Below the pieces are notes generated by a model. That model had not been told where the DNA came from, ran no database searches, and saw only the letters and a list, made by a program, of their open reading frames with translations. 29,772 nucleotides of DNA. It comes from Verrucomicrobiota bacterium (GTDB taxonomy: Bacteria; Verrucomicrobiota; Verrucomicrobiia; Opitutales; Opitutaceae). Where the stretch lies: contig JAEWIY010000222.1 of the NCBI GenBank assembly GCA_023386835.1, positions 1 to 29,772 of the forward strand, in the 5' to 3' direction. Shown in pieces: positions 23,365-29,772 of the stretch. Both the position numbers and the translations under genes were made by a program. How positions within the stretch are numbered: position 1 is the first letter of the stretch; every line of letters starts with the position of its first letter.

Positions 23365-24474
23365 TCAGCGCCCGCCGACGAGCGCATCCGACTGCTGGAC
23401 CAGCGCGTCACCGCTCCACGTGGCGTCGTTGACGTCGATCACACGTCCGGCCTTCCGGGCGGCCTGGCGCCGCACGAGGTCGGCGTGGGTGGTCAGGTAC
23501 GGCAGGCTATGTCCCTTAAAATCCTCCAGGGTCTCAAAGCCATGCCGCTCCATGAACGCGAGCAGCTGCTCCGTCATCGGAGTGATGCAGCCGTATCCAG
23601 ATTTCATGACACCGGTGCAGACCTGAACCGTGTCCGCTCCCAGAAGCAGGTACTCGGCTGCATCGGCCCCCGTTTCGATGCCGCCGATCCCGGAGAGCGA
23701 ACGGCCCGGAAACTCGGCGCGGATCACCTGCGCCACTTCCATCACCATGCGGAGCGCAATCGGCTTGATCGCCCGCGAGGAATATCCACCCGGGGTGCTG
23801 TATCCCTCGACCGTTGGCTCCGGCCGCAGTGTCTCGAGGTTCACGCCCATGATCGAGCGTATGGTATTCACCGCGCTGACACCGTGGCAGCCGGCGCGGA
23901 AAGCCGCGCGCGCCGGTTCCTCGATGTGGGTGATGTTGGGCGTGAGCTTGGCCCAGACCGGTTTGCTGGCGGCACCCATCACCCAAGCGCTCACTTCCTC
24001 GAGGATCTCCGGATTCTGGCCCATGGCCGAACCCATGCGGCGTTCGGGCAAACCGTGCGGGCAGGAAAAGTTGAGCTCGAAGCCATCCACGCCTGCGGCC
24101 TCGCACCGTTGCACGAGCTCGATCCACGCATCCCGCGAATACTCCTCCATGATCGACGCGATCAGGACGCCCTCCGGAAAGGCGTCCTTCGCGCGACGGA
24201 ACTCGTCCAGCCACACGTTCAGCGGTCGATCGCTGATCAGCTCAATGTTCTCCCACCCCACGACCTCGCCGCTCGCCGCATGCAGCTTCGCGTAACGCGG
24301 GGACACGTTGATCACCTTGCTGGCGTCGAGACTCACCGTCTTCGCGATGACGGCGCCCCACCCTTCCCGAAAGGCGCGCGAGATCACACCAAGGTTGGTG
24401 CCGGGAGGACCCGAGGCGATGATGAACGGATTCCGCAGATTGAGTCCATCGACGGTGGTGGCGAGGGTGGGCAT
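23365..24474 (-). CDS. preA: Dihydropyrimidine dehydrogenase PreA-like subunit lacking the C-terminal ferredoxin domain
   Basis: PreA is the FMN-containing catalytic subunit that reduces uracil or thymine to the dihydro form. The 369-residue TIM barrel has NPFIIASGPPGTN at 15-27, the catalytic loop with Cys138 in FELNFSCPHGLPERRMGSAMGQ (133-153), WAKLTPNITH at 174-183, and a phosphate-binding region GIGGIETGADAAEYLLLGAD. The catalytic cysteine matches the one in mammalian dihydropyrimidine dehydrogenase. Bacterial PreA of about 410 residues normally ends in a two-cluster ferredoxin domain. Here the sequence continues past the barrel (KGHSLPYLTTHADL) but contains no cysteine motif. The partner flavoprotein PreT is also not in the window. 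Other electron donors may be used. ATG 24474 has an AAAGGAG Shine-Dalgarno six bases upstream. Confidence 0.88.
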   Translation of the reverse strand: MPTLATTVDGLNLRNPFIIASGPPGTNLGVISRAFREGWGAVIAKTVSLDASKVINVSPRYAKLHAASGEVVGWENIELISDRPLNVWLDEFRRAKDAFPEGVLIASIMEEYSRDAWIELVQRCEAAGVDGFELNFSCPHGLPERRMGSAMGQNPEILEEVSAWVMGAASKPVWAKLTPNITHIEEPARAAFRAGCHGVSAVNTIRSIMGVNLETLRPEPTVEGYSTPGGYSSRAIKPIALRMVMEVAQVIRAEFPGRSLSGIGGIETGADAAEYLLLGADTVQVCTGVMKSGYGCITPMTEQLLAFMERHGFETLEDFKGHSLPYLTTHADLVRRQAARKAGRVIDVNDATWSGDALVQQSDALVGGR

Positions 24475-24480
24475 AGGAGT

Positions 24481-24487
24481 CTCCTTT
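24481..24487 (-). promoter_or_regulatory. Shine-Dalgarno of the preA-like gene
   Basis: The minus strand reads AAAGGAGACTCCTATG. AAAGGAG is six bases from the ATG at 24474 and fixes this start. The site overlaps a short palindrome (AGGAG-T-CTCCT, 24475-24485), so part of it could pair with its own spacer. It is one of the best ribosome binding sites in the window. Confidence 0.75.
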
Positions 24488-24611
24488 GAGCAGCCGTTGA
24501 GCCGGCGGCAGGCGGATGCTCGAGCCGGCAGAATGGGTCAGTCTTGGTCTGCTCGCGGCAAAGGCGAGTTGAATTCCCGACAGGGTCGCGCAAGCTCCGC
24601 GGCTCGTGGCC

Positions 24612-25868
24612 ATGCCGACCGCCTCCGTCGATCCCACGCGTACGCTGCGCGAGCTGAAAGAATTGCGCGCGTTCACCTCGGATGAAAACGGCGCCCAGCG
24701 TGTCGCCTTCACCGCCATCTGGCGCAAAGCCCGCGCCTGGCTGGAGGCAAAACTGCGGGACCTGCCGGTCGAAGTGCACCGTGATCCCGCCGGCAACGTG
24801 TGGGCCACCTTGCGCGGGCAATCACCGCGGGCGGTGTTGATCGGCGGGCACATCGACTCCGTGCCGAACGGCGGCTGGCTCGACGGCTGCCTCAACATCC
24901 TCGCAGGACTCGAGGTCATGCGCCGCCTCGCCACGACCGGACAATCGCCCGCCGTGACCGTGCGACTGGTCGATTGGGCGGACGAGGAAGGCGCGCGCTT
25001 CGGCCGCAGCCTCTTCGGCTCCTCCGCCTGCGCGGGCTCGCTCCCACTCGATGAGGTCCGTCACTTGGTCGATCGCGACGGTGTATCGTTGCCGGACGCG
25101 CTGCGTGCAAACGGCCTCGTTTTCGAGCGGCTGCTCGAGAGCCGACACGAACTCGCGCATGCAGCGGCTTACGTTGAGCTTCACATCGAGCAGGGACCCG
25201 TGCTGCTCGATCATCAGCTTCCACTGGGCGCGGTGCTCGGCACCTTCGGTGTGGAGCGACACGCCCTGATTTTTCGTGGGCAGGCCGCCCACTCCGGCAG
25301 CACACCGATGAACCGGCGACGCGACGCCTTTCTTCCCGCTGCCCGTCTGGCGACGGAAATCTACCGAATCGCCGAGGCACACGGCGGCGTCTGCACCATC
25401 GGCTCCTGCGTCACGCGGCCCGGAATCGTGACAAGCGTGATCGAGGAATGCCGCATCACGCTGGACCAACGGCACCTGGACGCCGCGGCACTCGCGCACA
25501 TGCTGGCCGACGCGCGCGCGGCCAGCACCCGTTTCGCCGAGGAGGCAAACGTCTCTGTCGAATGGGAGCCCCTCTGCCGCATCGCGCCTCAACCCTTCCA
25601 TCCGGAGTTGGTCAACCTGTGTGACGAGGCCATCCGAAGCACCTGCGGAGAAAGCCTGCGGCTGCCCTCAGGCCCGCTGCATGATGCGTCCGAAATGGCC
25701 GGCGCCGGCATTCCCACGGTGATGCTTTTCGTCCAGAGCCTGCATGGCATCAGCCATAACAAAATCGAGGATACGAAGGAGGAGCACCTGGCGCTATCCG
25801 TGCAGGCGCTCGACCGACTCGTTGACGGCGTACTGGCCTGGGCGGAGCGTTCGGTGTCCGCGCCGTAG
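24612..25868 (+). CDS. M20-family N-carbamoyl amidohydrolase, probable beta-ureidopropionase
   Basis: This 418-residue zinc amidohydrolase resembles N-carbamoyl-L-amino acid hydrolases, beta-ureidopropionase and allantoate amidohydrolase. The metal site is visible: His80 in IGGHIDSVPNGGWLDG with Asp91 as bridge, Glu125-Glu126 in DWADEEGARFG, and the histidine of YVELHIEQGPVL (His193 region). The dimerisation-domain motif GQAAHSGSTPMNRRRDA and a C-terminal HDASEMAGAGIPTVMLFV and SHNKIEDTKEEH are also typical. Context, divergent from preA and hydA genes, favours beta-ureidopropionase, which converts N-carbamoyl-beta-alanine to beta-alanine, CO2 and ammonia. ATG 24612 was chosen; a GTG two codons upstream is an alternative. 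The 137-base divergent gap to preA should hold both promoters, but no clear box is seen. Confidence 0.88.
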   Translation: MPTASVDPTRTLRELKELRAFTSDENGAQRVAFTAIWRKARAWLEAKLRDLPVEVHRDPAGNVWATLRGQSPRAVLIGGHIDSVPNGGWLDGCLNILAGLEVMRRLATTGQSPAVTVRLVDWADEEGARFGRSLFGSSACAGSLPLDEVRHLVDRDGVSLPDALRANGLVFERLLESRHELAHAAAYVELHIEQGPVLLDHQLPLGAVLGTFGVERHALIFRGQAAHSGSTPMNRRRDAFLPAARLATEIYRIAEAHGGVCTIGSCVTRPGIVTSVIEECRITLDQRHLDAAALAHMLADARAASTRFAEEANVSVEWEPLCRIAPQPFHPELVNLCDEAIRSTCGESLRLPSGPLHDASEMAGAGIPTVMLFVQSLHGISHNKIEDTKEEHLALSVQALDRLVDGVLAWAERSVSAP

Positions 25869-25902
25869 CCAGCGGACAACGACAATGCCGTCTTGCCGGC
25901 GC

Positions 25903-26427
25903 TTACGCGGTCAGGGCCAACTTTTCACGCGAAAGCGGGGTCGGCACCCCGCCCCGGCGCTCCAGTTCCAGCAACCGCTGCTTGAGTGGCACGCCGAACG
26001 CAAAACCAGTGAGCGCCCCGGCGGCACCGACGACGCGGTGGCACGGTACGATCACGCAGATCGGATTGGTCGCATTGGCGCGGCCGACCGCGCGGGCCGA
26101 ACTGCCGAGCTCGCGGGCCAGTTCGCCATAAGTGCGCGTCTGCCCGTACGGGATCTGCTCCAAAGCACGCCAGATTCGCTGCTGGAACGGGCTGCCCTGC
26201 GGCGCGAGCGGCAAGTCAAACGTGCGGCGTTCACCAGCGAAGTACTCGAGCAGCTGCTGCCGCACCTCGCTGGCGCGCTGCGTATTCGATATCAGGCGAC
26301 AATGCGGCGCGCGGACAGCCAGTGCCTCCCGATCACCGAAGGCGGTCGCGACCACCGCACCTGCGGCGTTCACGGCAACGGAAAACGGGCCAAAGGAAGT
26401 ATCAAAGGTCAGGAACTCGGCAGTCAT
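25903..26427 (-). CDS. ogt: Methylated-DNA--[protein]-cysteine S-methyltransferase (Ogt type)
   Basis: The enzyme removes methyl groups from O6-methylguanine (and O4-methylthymine) by transfer to its own cysteine. The 174-residue protein has the active-site motif PCHRV with Cys129, preceded by GRANATNPICVIV. The DNA-binding helix-turn-helix region has FQQRIWRALEQIPYGQTRTYGELA, including the arginine finger around 115 in SARAVGRA. The N-terminal domain is intact. It is a stand-alone methyltransferase, separate from the Ada-N domain, which here is fused to AlkA next door. The ATG at 26427 overlaps the alkA-fusion stop as ATGA, giving co-translation; an upstream in-frame start at 26454 would lie inside that gene. 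It is the second gene of a two-gene repair operon. Confidence 0.93.
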   Translation of the reverse strand: MTAEFLTFDTSFGPFSVAVNAAGAVVATAFGDREALAVRAPHCRLISNTQRASEVRQQLLEYFAGERRTFDLPLAPQGSPFQQRIWRALEQIPYGQTRTYGELARELGSSARAVGRANATNPICVIVPCHRVVGAAGALTGFAFGVPLKQRLLELERRGGVPTPLSREKLALTA

Positions 26428-27899
26428 GTGGCGAGGGGTTGATGGATTTGCCACAGGTGAGCCGTGGCGAGCGTGCGATAAGGAGCAAAAACCGCCATCA
26501 AGCGGCGGGTCGCGTCGATGTCCGGCCGCTGTTCGAGATCAAACAGCCGTTGCAGGCCGCTGGTCACGCCGGTGTCACCATAGGGCACACAGTCGGCGAA
26601 ACCCAGCGCGCGCATCATCAGGTAGTTGACGGACCATGGCCCCAAGCCGCGCACGGCCAGCAATGTCCGCTCGACGCGGGTCGCGGACGTTTGACGCAAG
26701 GCGTCGAGGTCGATCGACCCGTCCGCCACCTGCTGCGAAAGGCGGATCACCGTTTCGGCTTTGGGGCCGGAAAACTGCAGCGGCCGCAGGCTCGCCGGAT
26801 CGAGCCCGCCGACGGTCGCGGGTGCCGGCGGCAGCACGAGGCCATCGTCGATGCGTTCACCGGCGAGTTCATACAACCGTCGTCGGAGCGTGCAGGCAAA
26901 GGGCAGGTTGATCTGCTGACCAATCACCGCCCACAGCAAAGCGTCGTAGGTCGACGGCACTTGCGACAGGCGCAAACCCGGCCGGCCCTCCACCAGCCGG
27001 CCCAGGCCGAGGCGTTGCGCCAGCCGCGCAAAACCGGCCGCATCCTGGCCGAGCCCCAGCAGTCCAACCACGATCCGGTGAGCCTCGACGCCGACCGGTG
27101 CTCGATTCGAAGCAGCGGAGTCCTCGTGTAACACCTGAGCCGATACTTCGACGTGTGCTGGTGCGAGTTGCAGCTCGAGTCGCAACCCGCGGGTCGGCGT
27201 GCGCACCGCAGCGACGTAACGGTCACCCGTCAGGCGTTCACTCACGCTTTGCGGATCCCGGCCCAGCGCCCGCCGCAGGTAAGGCAGCGGATAATCTTCG
27301 GGCAGCTGCACAGTAAAACGGGAGGTGCTGCGGAGTTCCCGGTACGCTGCCGGCGTCAAGCCGTTCAATTCCCGGAAACGGTCGTGAAAGGCCGAGCTCG
27401 ACTCGAAGCCGACCGCAAATCCGACGGCGGCGATCGCCTCCTCCTCCTGCCCCCGCGTCGGTTTCCGCAGCAAGCGGGTCTTGGCGGCCTCCAGCCGGGC
27501 GTGTATCAGCAGGTCCGCCGGTGTCGCGTGAAAGTGGCGCCTCAGCAGTTCAAAGAGCCGCGACGCGCCAAATCCGGAACGGCGCACCACCGCCCGCGCA
27601 TCGGCGAAGGCCTCGGGCTGACGGCGGATCTCGCCAACCAGCATCTCCACATCCTGCAGCACCGGATCCGCCCCGCGCGCATAGTCGTCGGGATGACATT
27701 TTTTGCAGGGCCGTAATCCGGCCGCCCGCGCCGCCTCACAGGTGGGGAAAAAGGTGACGTTCTCCCGCCGGGGCTTGCGAGCTCCGCAGGACGGCAGGCA
27801 ATAGATGCCAGTCGTCAGCACGCCGGTGAAGAACTGGCCGTCGTAGGCGGCGTCGCTCGCCAGCATGCGACCATACATCTTGGCGGCGGTCAGGCGCAT
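26424..27899 (-). CDS. Ada-N / AraC-HTH / AlkA fusion, DNA-3-methyladenine glycosylase II
   Basis: The 491-residue protein joins a methylphosphotriester sensor, a DNA-binding module and a glycosylase. The Ada-type zinc domain has Cys34, Cys38, Cys65 and Cys68 (GIYCLPSCGARK and LRPCKKCHPDD); Cys34 should be the methyl acceptor. AraC-type helix-turn-helix segments follow at about 80-190 (GFGASRLFELLRRHFHATP, then VGFAVGFESSSAFHDRFRELNGLTP). An AlkA N-terminal domain covers about 200-290. The HhH-GPD glycosylase has LLWAVIGQQINLPFACTLRRRL at 321-342, FSGPK at 376-380 and VRGLGPWSVNYLMMRALG at 416-433, with catalytic Asp442 in VPYGDTG. It would excise 3-methyladenine and related bases, and could activate its own operon after methylation, by analogy with Ada. 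The ATG at 27899 gives the natural N terminus. ATGA links it to ogt. Confidence 0.93.
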   Translation of the reverse strand: MRLTAAKMYGRMLASDAAYDGQFFTGVLTTGIYCLPSCGARKPRRENVTFFPTCEAARAAGLRPCKKCHPDDYARGADPVLQDVEMLVGEIRRQPEAFADARAVVRRSGFGASRLFELLRRHFHATPADLLIHARLEAAKTRLLRKPTRGQEEEAIAAVGFAVGFESSSAFHDRFRELNGLTPAAYRELRSTSRFTVQLPEDYPLPYLRRALGRDPQSVSERLTGDRYVAAVRTPTRGLRLELQLAPAHVEVSAQVLHEDSAASNRAPVGVEAHRIVVGLLGLGQDAAGFARLAQRLGLGRLVEGRPGLRLSQVPSTYDALLWAVIGQQINLPFACTLRRRLYELAGERIDDGLVLPPAPATVGGLDPASLRPLQFSGPKAETVIRLSQQVADGSIDLDALRQTSATRVERTLLAVRGLGPWSVNYLMMRALGFADCVPYGDTGVTSGLQRLFDLEQRPDIDATRRLMAVFAPYRTLATAHLWQIHQPLAT

Positions 27900-27957
27900 G
27901 GTGGAAAGACGCACCGTGCGCGGGACGTCGAGCGGCGGCAACGACGGAGAGCAAGTC

Positions 27958-27977
27958 GGGTGGGCATGAAGCCACCC
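27958..27977. promoter_or_regulatory. Inverted repeat upstream of the Ada-AlkA gene
   Basis: GGGTGG (27958-27963) and CCACCC (27972-27977) form six-base arms with an eight-base spacer, about 60 bases upstream of the ATG at 27899. It could be a leader hairpin or an operator for a regulator, possibly the Ada-like protein itself. It does not resemble the E. coli Ada box. No confident promoter is seen in the 156-base gap. Confidence 0.25.
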
Positions 27978-28055
27978 TAACCCAACGTCCGCGGGTTGTC
28001 GTCCGGAGGATTCCGGTGCAATTTCGCCAGCCTCCAAGCCGGGCGACGGGATACG

Positions 28056-29048
28056 CTACACGCGCCAGCTCTGCAGGATGCGGATGTAGTTGGCGCGTTC
28101 GTGCGCCGCGGCATCCGGACACCGCCGCAGGTTCATTGCGCCCCGCACCTGTTGCAGGCTGCGATGCTCCATTTCCGCCATCCACGCCCGCAACCCATCG
28201 ATCAAGATCGGAATGAGCGCCGGGCCGTGACGCAACAGCGAGGAGACGAGCTGGACCGTGTGCGCGCCCGCGAGGATCGCCTTGATCGCGTCCTCTGGTG
28301 TATGGACGCCGCCGCTACAGGCAAGCGATACCGGGCAGTCGGGCGAAAGGATCGAGAGCCAGCGCAACCGGAGCAGAAGTTCGCTGGAGTCGGACAACTT
28401 CAGCTGCGGGACGACATCGAGTTCGCGGATGTTAAAGTCGGGCTGGTAGAAGCGGTTGAACAGCACGAGCCCGGCGGCCCCATCCTCCACCAGGCGGGTG
28501 GCGAAGTTTGCCAAAGACGCGTGGTAGGGCGACAGCTTGACCGCGACCGGAATCTTCACCGAGGCAGCCACCGTACGGACGATCTCCAGCATGTTGGCCT
28601 CAATTTCGTCGCCCGGGATACTGGGGTCGGTCGACAGCTGGTAGAGGTTAAGCTCGATCGCCGACGCACCGGCATCCTCCATTTGCTGGGCGTAACCCAC
28701 CCAGTTGCCAAGATGGCGGCCGTTGAGCGAGGCGATCACCGGGATGCTCAACAGTTTCTTCAACCGGGTGATCTGCCGCAGGTACTGGCTGGTCCCCAGG
28801 TGGTAGTCCTCGTAACGCGGGAAGTACGAGACGGCTTCCGGTGAGCTTTCCGCCGGCCCCTCCGTGTGATGCAGAAGCGCCCGCGCCTCGGCATCGATCT
28901 GCTCCTCGAAGAAGGAGTGCATCACGATTGCGGATACACCCGCTTCCTCGAGATCACGGCAGAGCGTAAGGTTGTCGCAGAACGGCGAGGCACCAACGAC
29001 GAAGGGATTCTTCAGTGTCAGGCCGAGATATTGGGTCGCGAGGTTCAT
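28056..29048 (-). CDS. Dihydroorotate dehydrogenase-like TIM-barrel protein lacking the catalytic Cys/Ser
   Basis: The 330-residue protein has the class-1 dihydroorotate dehydrogenase/PreA fold: YLGLTLKNPFVVGASPF at 7-23, MHSFFEEQI at 43-51, IPVAVKLSPYHASLANF at 166-182, and the phosphate-binding SGGVHTPEDAIKAILAGAHTVQLVS near 245-269. In true enzymes the loop after ELN holds Ser/Cys-Cys-Pro-Asn. Here it reads ELNLYQLSTDPSIPG, so the catalytic base is missing and orotate synthesis is unlikely. This subfamily is often annotated as dihydroorotate dehydrogenase-like beside pyruvate:ferredoxin oxidoreductase, as here (24 bases apart), so a role tied to that enzyme is a reasonable guess. ATG 29048 was chosen because it begins at the conserved MNLATQYLGL; in-frame ATG 29069 and TTG 29072 would add short tails. 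Confidence 0.85.
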   Translation of the reverse strand: MNLATQYLGLTLKNPFVVGASPFCDNLTLCRDLEEAGVSAIVMHSFFEEQIDAEARALLHHTEGPAESSPEAVSYFPRYEDYHLGTSQYLRQITRLKKLLSIPVIASLNGRHLGNWVGYAQQMEDAGASAIELNLYQLSTDPSIPGDEIEANMLEIVRTVAASVKIPVAVKLSPYHASLANFATRLVEDGAAGLVLFNRFYQPDFNIRELDVVPQLKLSDSSELLLRLRWLSILSPDCPVSLACSGGVHTPEDAIKAILAGAHTVQLVSSLLRHGPALIPILIDGLRAWMAEMEHRSLQQVRGAMNLRRCPDAAAHERANYIRILQSWRV

Positions 29049-29072
29049 GGCGTCAGGCGGCACGATCATCAA

Positions 29073-29772
29073 TCAGGACGCGGAGGGGCGGGCCGGCGGA
29101 GGCACGGCGGTGACGGCGGTTGGCGCGGCGCTAGGGCCGCTGCCGCTTCCATTGCCGGACGGCTTGGCCGAGTCGGCGGCGTACTGCTCGTAGCGCGAGT
29201 ACCGTCGACGGGCCTCCTTCTGCGCGTCGTCGGCAAACGCCTGCGCACGGTCGGGTGCGATGTGGCGCAGCAGATCGAAACGAGTTTCGCTGGCCATGAA
29301 GCGAGAGAGGTCGATCTTCGGCGCCGCCGAATCGAGCTTGAAAGCCGGCTGGCCGGTGCCCGCCAGTCGCGGATCGTAACGGAACAGCGGGAAGTGCCCC
29401 GACTCGACGGCCATCTTCTGCTGATCCAACCCAAGGTGCATCGGGAAGCCGTGGGCGATGCAGTGGCTGTAAGCGATGATCAGAGCCGGTCCCGGGTAGG
29501 CTTCGGCCTCGCGCAGCGCCATCACGGTCTGCGAGTCCTTCGCCCCGAGCGCCACCCGGGCCACATACACGTGGCCGTAGTTTACCGCCATCAGCGCCAG
29601 GTCCTTCTTGCCGGTCGGCTTTCCGCCGGCAGCGAACTTCGCCACGGCCCCGAGCGGTGTCGACTTCGACGCCTGACCGCCCGTGTTGGAATAAACCTCC
29701 GTATCCAGAACGAGGATTTTCACGTTGGCGCCGGAGCCCAGCACATGGTCGAGGCCGCCGAAGCCGATGTCG
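29073..29772 (-). CDS. nifJ: Pyruvate:ferredoxin (flavodoxin) oxidoreductase, C-terminal part (truncated by window)
   Basis: Only the last roughly 233 codons are present; the gene continues beyond the window's right edge. The enzyme oxidises pyruvate and CoA to acetyl-CoA, CO2 and reduced ferredoxin, using thiamine diphosphate and iron-sulfur clusters. The visible part belongs to the thiamine-diphosphate domain near the C terminus: DIGFGGLDHVLGSG, LDTEVYSNTGGQASKSTPLGAVAKFA, KKDLALMAVNYGHVYVARVALGA, AYSHCIAHGFPMHLGLDQQKMAV, then FPLFRYDPRL. The last 30 residues are a Ser/Pro/Ala/Gly-rich tail with no family match. The dihydroorotate-dehydrogenase-like gene follows 24 bases downstream, so the two form an operon. 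The large single-chain form (NifJ-type) is inferred from this architecture. Confidence 0.9.
   Translation of the reverse strand, partial: DIGFGGLDHVLGSGANVKILVLDTEVYSNTGGQASKSTPLGAVAKFAAGGKPTGKKDLALMAVNYGHVYVARVALGAKDSQTVMALREAEAYPGPALIIAYSHCIAHGFPMHLGLDQQKMAVESGHFPLFRYDPRLAGTGQPAFKLDSAAPKIDLSRFMASETRFDLLRHIAPDRAQAFADDAQKEARRRYSRYEQYAADSAKPSGNGSGSGPSAAPTAVTAVPPPARPSAS

Noticed and set aside
28014..28029. AAATTGC motif upstream of the Ada-AlkA gene as an Ada box
   Set aside because: It is only a partial match to the E. coli Ada operator and sits over 110 bases from the start codon.

Overview
The window is GC-rich bacterial chromosome. The best guess is a member of the Verrucomicrobiota close to the Opitutaceae. 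This rests on overall gene content and protein style (a thirteen-gene complex I operon beginning at nuoB, a long two-part ThyX-like protein, a MOSC protein with a YFGHH motif, pyruvate:ferredoxin oxidoreductase next to a dihydroorotate-dehydrogenase-like gene). It is an impression from family knowledge, not a database result. No phage, insertion sequence, CRISPR array or rRNA was seen.

Layout. (1) 1-2449, minus strand: an endonuclease/exonuclease/phosphatase-family hydrolase and a ThyX-superfamily protein. (2) 2450-16681, minus strand: NADH:quinone oxidoreductase (complex I) transcribed nuoB-C-D-E-F-G-H-I-J-K-L-M-N, with no nuoA. Several spacers hold very short open frames that stop on or beside the next start codon. 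The clearest is a 22-codon frame with a strong Shine-Dalgarno sequence between nuoL and nuoM. (3) 17015-17104: tRNA-Ser(GGA), minus strand. (4) 17469-20377, plus strand: a secreted Ser/Gly/Thr-rich protein with a PRC-barrel-like sequence split by a long insert, an intrinsic terminator, a MOSC-domain protein and a class I/II aminotransferase. (5) 20393-21899, minus strand: two overlapping bacterial PH-domain membrane proteins. (6) 21939-25868: a reductive pyrimidine-degradation cluster, with dihydropyrimidinase and a dihydropyrimidine dehydrogenase PreA-like subunit on the minus strand and a divergent M20-family N-carbamoyl amidohydrolase on the plus strand. (7) 25903-27899, minus strand: alkylation repair, an Ada-N/AraC/AlkA fusion overlapping an O6-methylguanine-DNA methyltransferase by ATGA. 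(8) 28056-29772, minus strand: a dihydroorotate-dehydrogenase-like protein and the C-terminal part of pyruvate:ferredoxin oxidoreductase, cut by the window end.

How the genes fit together. Complex I would oxidise NADH and pump protons, while pyruvate:ferredoxin oxidoreductase points to a partly anaerobic or flexible metabolism. The pyrimidine cluster would convert uracil or thymine through the dihydropyrimidine and N-carbamoyl-beta-amino acid to the beta-amino acid. The two repair genes look like a compact, self-regulated methylation-damage response. The points most worth a second look are the SD-led mini-cistron coupled to nuoM, the lost TM7 lysine in NuoM, the split PRC-barrel protein, the PreA-like protein without its ferredoxin domain, and the two-domain ThyX-like protein whose motifs are divided between its halves.
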